From NCBI RefSeq assembly GCF_000375585.1, contig NZ_AQWP01000001.1:944788-1008787 (forward strand): 64,000 nucleotides of DNA. The letters run 5' to 3'. Source of the stretch: Sinorhizobium meliloti 4H41 (GTDB taxonomy: Bacteria > Pseudomonadota > Alphaproteobacteria > Rhizobiales > Rhizobiaceae). Made by a program: the position numbers and the translations under genes. Each line of letters begins with the position of its first letter. The stretch's first letter is position 1. A model generated the notes under the pieces. The model ran no database searches. It was not told where the DNA came from and saw only the letters and a program-made list of their open reading frames with translations. Positions 61,791 to 64,000 of this stretch are shown piece after piece.

Positions 61791-61940
61791 CTAAGCCGAA
61801 CGCTTCGCGATCTTCTTGTCAGCCGGTTTAGCCCTGACTTGCAGCGCGGCTGCGAGGACGGCCCTCAGGCCAAGTGGGCGGTATTTCGTCAGCAGATCGG
61901 ATGGCGGCGGGTTGCGTTCGGCAATTTTGGCGGCCTTCAT
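61791..61940 (-). CDS. Small basic protein, 49 residues
   Basis: The product begins MKAAKIAERNPPPSDLLTKY, continues RPLGLRAVLAAALQVRAKPA and ends DKKIAKRSA. It is lysine-rich and partly helical. An AAGGAAG ribosome site lies seven bases before the ATG. Function is unknown; the basic charge would allow nucleic-acid or membrane-surface binding. Confidence 0.6.
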   Translation of the reverse strand: MKAAKIAERNPPPSDLLTKYRPLGLRAVLAAALQVRAKPADKKIAKRSA

Positions 61941-62352
61941 TGCATGTCTTCCTTGGTGTTTTCCCTATCGGGAGCATTAGCCCTCGTGAATTTTCAACGA
62001 AAACCATGTCCCTGTTGTTCCTCGGGAAACAGGACCTGAAGCAGTGCCGGGCCGCATTGGCGAATCTCCTCCCCCTCTGACGATTTCCAGATAAGCCAAA
62101 TCGTAACGAATCCATGGCTGTCATTTGCGGAATGACGACTTTCGCTTGCACGTGGCTCGCCTCTTGACCGGCGCCGGGTGACGCGCGATAAGGGTCGCCA
62201 TGAAAACGGTTATCTGCATTATTTGCCGGAAGATTATTCGCTAGCGAACCGCTGGCCTGGCCGTTTTCGTCTCCAGAAATCCAAGATGACAAACGCGCGG
62301 GGCCACCCGGCGATTATATTGCGACGGCTGCATGCAGACTTGGAGATCTGGG
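61941..62352. other. Intergenic region before cysS
   Basis: About 410 bases without a supported gene. Short open frames occur but lack ribosome sites. It should contain divergent promoters for the 49-residue gene and cysS. I do not see a T-box or other known leader structure. Confidence 0.4.
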
Positions 62353-63753
62353 ATGGGCGGAATGCCGATTTTGAAACTGTACAACACGCTGACGCGGGAA
62401 AAAGCCGAATTCCGGCCGATCGATCCTCAGAACGTCCGCATGTATGTCTGCGGCCCGACGGTCTACGACTATGCCCATATCGGCAATGCACGGCCGATCA
62501 TCGTATTCGACGTCCTGTTCCGGCTGCTTCGTCACGTCTATGGCGCGGATCACGTCATTTATGCTCGCAACATCACCGATGTGGACGACAAGATCAACGC
62601 GCGGGCATTGCGCGACTATCCCGGGCTGCCGCTGAACGAGGCGATCCGGCATGTGACCGAGAAGACCGAGACGCAGTTCCTCGAAGATGCGGCGGTGCTC
62701 GGCTGCCTCGAGCCCACCGTGCAACCGCGCGCTACCGAAAACATCGCCGGGATGATCGAAATCATCGAAAAGCTGATCGCCAAGGGCCATGCCTACGAGG
62801 CCGAGGGAGAGGTGCTCTTCGATACACGGTCGATGGACGATTACGGCCAGCTTTCCAAGCGCAATCTCGACGAGCAGCAGGCCGGTGCCCGTGTCGCCGT
62901 CGAGGCGCACAAGAAAAACCCGGGCGATTTCGTGCTCTGGAAGCTTTCCGCCGAGCACGAGCCGGGCTGGGACAGCCCCTGGGGCCGCGGGCGGCCGGGC
63001 TGGCACATCGAATGCTCGGCGATGAGCGGGCGCTATCTCGGCGACGTGTTCGACATCCACGGCGGCGGCATCGACCTGATCTTCCCGCATCACGAAAACG
63101 AGCTCGCCCAGTCGCGTTGTGCCCACGGCACCGAGATGATGGCGAATGTCTGGATGCACAACGGCTTCCTGCAGGTCGAAGGCCGCAAGATGTCGAAGTC
63201 CGAGGGCAATTTCATCACTATCTACGAGCTTCTTCACACGGAAAAATTCGGCGGCCGCAAATGGCCAGGCGAGGTACTTCGGCTGGCAATGCTGATGACC
63301 CATTACCGCGAACCGATCGACTTCTCGATCAAGCGGCTGGAGGAGGCCGAGCATCTGCTGTCGAAATGGCCGGTCTACGGCGACGCTGCAGGCGAGGCGG
63401 ACCCGGCCGTCGTCACCGCCCTGGCCGACGACCTCAACACCGTGGCGGCCATTCAGGCGCTGCATGCATTGGCGCAAAAGGCTTCCGCCGATACGCGCCA
63501 TCTCGGGGCCTTCGCCGCGAGCGCGGCGCTTCTCGGGGTGGTGCCGAAGGAGGTCGAACTCGACGAGGCGGTCGTTCACGAGATCGATGGCCGTGTACGT
63601 GAGCGTCTGGAGCTTCTGAAGGCCAAGAACTACGCGCAGGCCGACGGCATCCGCGCCGATCTCCTGGCGAGAGGCATCCAGCTCAAGGACGGCAAGGATC
63701 CCGAGACCGGCGAAAGAGTGACCACCTGGGAGGTGAAGCGGTCTCAGGTCTAG
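62353..63753 (+). CDS. cysS: Cysteinyl-tRNA synthetase
   Basis: A 466-residue class I synthetase that charges tRNA-Cys. It shows CGPTVYD with a zinc-ligand Cys33, the HIGN nucleotide motif (residues 42-45), [15 protein letters not shown] and [16 protein letters not shown] with further Zn ligands, and KMSKS in [11 protein letters not shown]. The chosen ATG has GGAG seven bases upstream; an ATG three codons later is also possible. Confidence 0.97.
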   Translation: MGGMPILKLYNTLTREKAEFRPIDPQNVRMYVCGPTVYDYAHIGNARPIIVFDVLFRLLRHVYGADHVIYARNITDVDDKINARALRDYPGLPLNEAIRHVTEKTETQFLEDAAVLGCLEPTVQPRATENIAGMIEIIEKLIAKGHAYEAEGEVLFDTRSMDDYGQLSKRNLDEQQAGARVAVEAHKKNPGDFVLWKLSAEHEPGWDSPWGRGRPGWHIECSAMSGRYLGDVFDIHGGGIDLIFPHHENELAQSRCAHGTEMMANVWMHNGFLQVEGRKMSKSEGNFITIYELLHTEKFGGRKWPGEVLRLAMLMTHYREPIDFSIKRLEEAEHLLSKWPVYGDAAGEADPAVVTALADDLNTVAAIQALHALAQKASADTRHLGAFAASAALLGVVPKEVELDEAVVHEIDGRVRERLELLKAKNYAQADGIRADLLARGIQLKDGKDPETGERVTTWEVKRSQV

Positions 63754-63802
63754 TTTCAGGATGTTGGCGCTGCCGGCACGCCGGAGGAAAGAGGAGGGCG
63801 AG

Positions 63803-64000
63803 ATGGCTGACGAGATCCATATGGGCGGATGCCAGTGTGGCGCGGTCCGCTTCCGCGTCGAGGGAAAACTCGGCGATGCTTCCGTCTGCCATTGCCGCAT
63901 GTGCCAGAAGGCGAGCGGCAATTTCTACCTCCCGCTCGTTTCCGTACGCGGCGCGAAGCTCGTATGGACCCGCGGCGAGCGCAAGCGCTTCCGGTCTTCG
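63803..64000 (+). CDS. GFA family zinc-binding protein, cut by the window end
   Basis: The first 66 codons of a glutathione-dependent-formaldehyde-activating (Gfa/CENP-V fold) family protein. Zinc ligands are seen in GGCQCGAVRF and VCHCRMCQKASG. Members bind glutathione or other ligands; the formaldehyde role is not general. A GAGGAGGG ribosome site precedes the ATG. The gene lies 49 bases after cysS and continues past the window. Confidence 0.9.
   Translation, partial: MADEIHMGGCQCGAVRFRVEGKLGDASVCHCRMCQKASGNFYLPLVSVRGAKLVWTRGERKRFRSS

Noticed and set aside
61941-62352. T-box or riboswitch leader of cysS
   Set aside because: No T-box core sequence or conserved aptamer pattern seen; T-boxes are not expected in this lineage.
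62178-63602. 474-codon frame overlapping cysS in another frame
   Set aside because: Arg-rich translation typical of a frame shadow; cysS motifs are all in the other frame.

Overview
The window looks like a piece of the main chromosome of a Sinorhizobium (Ensifer) species, close to S. meliloti. The base composition is GC-rich. The gene content and order (two RopA porins, dapA-smpB, rpoZ-rel, acpS-lepB-rnc-era, rkpK-lpsL, recO-phoX, nadABC) match what I know of S. meliloti. This is recognition from gene order and protein sequence; no search was run. Almost all of the DNA is ordinary core chromosome. The clearest accessory signals are a tyrosine recombinase between two inverted porin genes, a family of small palindromic repeats, and a broken GIY-YIG nuclease gene lying among those repeats.

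Layout. 1-10 kb: a quaternary-amine substrate-binding protein and permease without an ATPase; a lipid kinase; a GT2/GT39/flippase-like envelope cluster; AMP nucleosidase; a YnfA protein; and two 57-codon genes. 10-15 kb: a GST preceded by a cysteine-rich 19-codon leader, a DUF2147 protein, a Sel1 protein, a HisC-like aminotransferase, tRNA-Ser(GCT), and a YciI/TetR pair with a double palindromic operator. 15-19 kb: ropA1 and ropA2 face each other around the recombinase, followed by the palindromic repeats. 19-25 kb: lytic transglycosylase, dapA-smpB, a NYN-domain protein and rpoZ. 25-31.5 kb: rel, a DUF3563 gene, and the tightly coupled DUF2062-acpS-lepB-rnc-era cluster. 31.5-43 kb: a GDPD-like protein, cfa, tex, the UDP-galacturonate genes rkpK and lpsL, an ArsR/SRPBCC/VOC module, an L,D-transpeptidase and recO. 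43-55 kb: phoX with a PHO-box-like site, a large DUF2339 membrane protein, HD, MOSC and MFS genes, and nadABC. 55-64 kb: sodC, an operon ending in the nadABC regulator NadQ, small exported proteins, NUDIX, SRAP, a 49-codon gene, cysS and the start of a GFA-family gene.

How the parts connect. Three regulators sit beside targets whose control regions carry clear palindromes: TetR (14.4 kb), ArsR (40.4 kb), and NadQ with a perfect 13-bp inverted repeat before nadA (51.3 kb). rkpK and lpsL make UDP-galacturonate, while the 3.7-7.2 kb cluster has the architecture of a polyprenyl-phosphate sugar synthase plus a GT39 transferase, so the window may hold both donor synthesis and transfer for LPS decoration. 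The best candidates for something not yet described are the palindrome family with its GIY-YIG remnant, the Cys-rich leader upstream of the GST, and the near-identical inverted porin ends flanking a recombinase.
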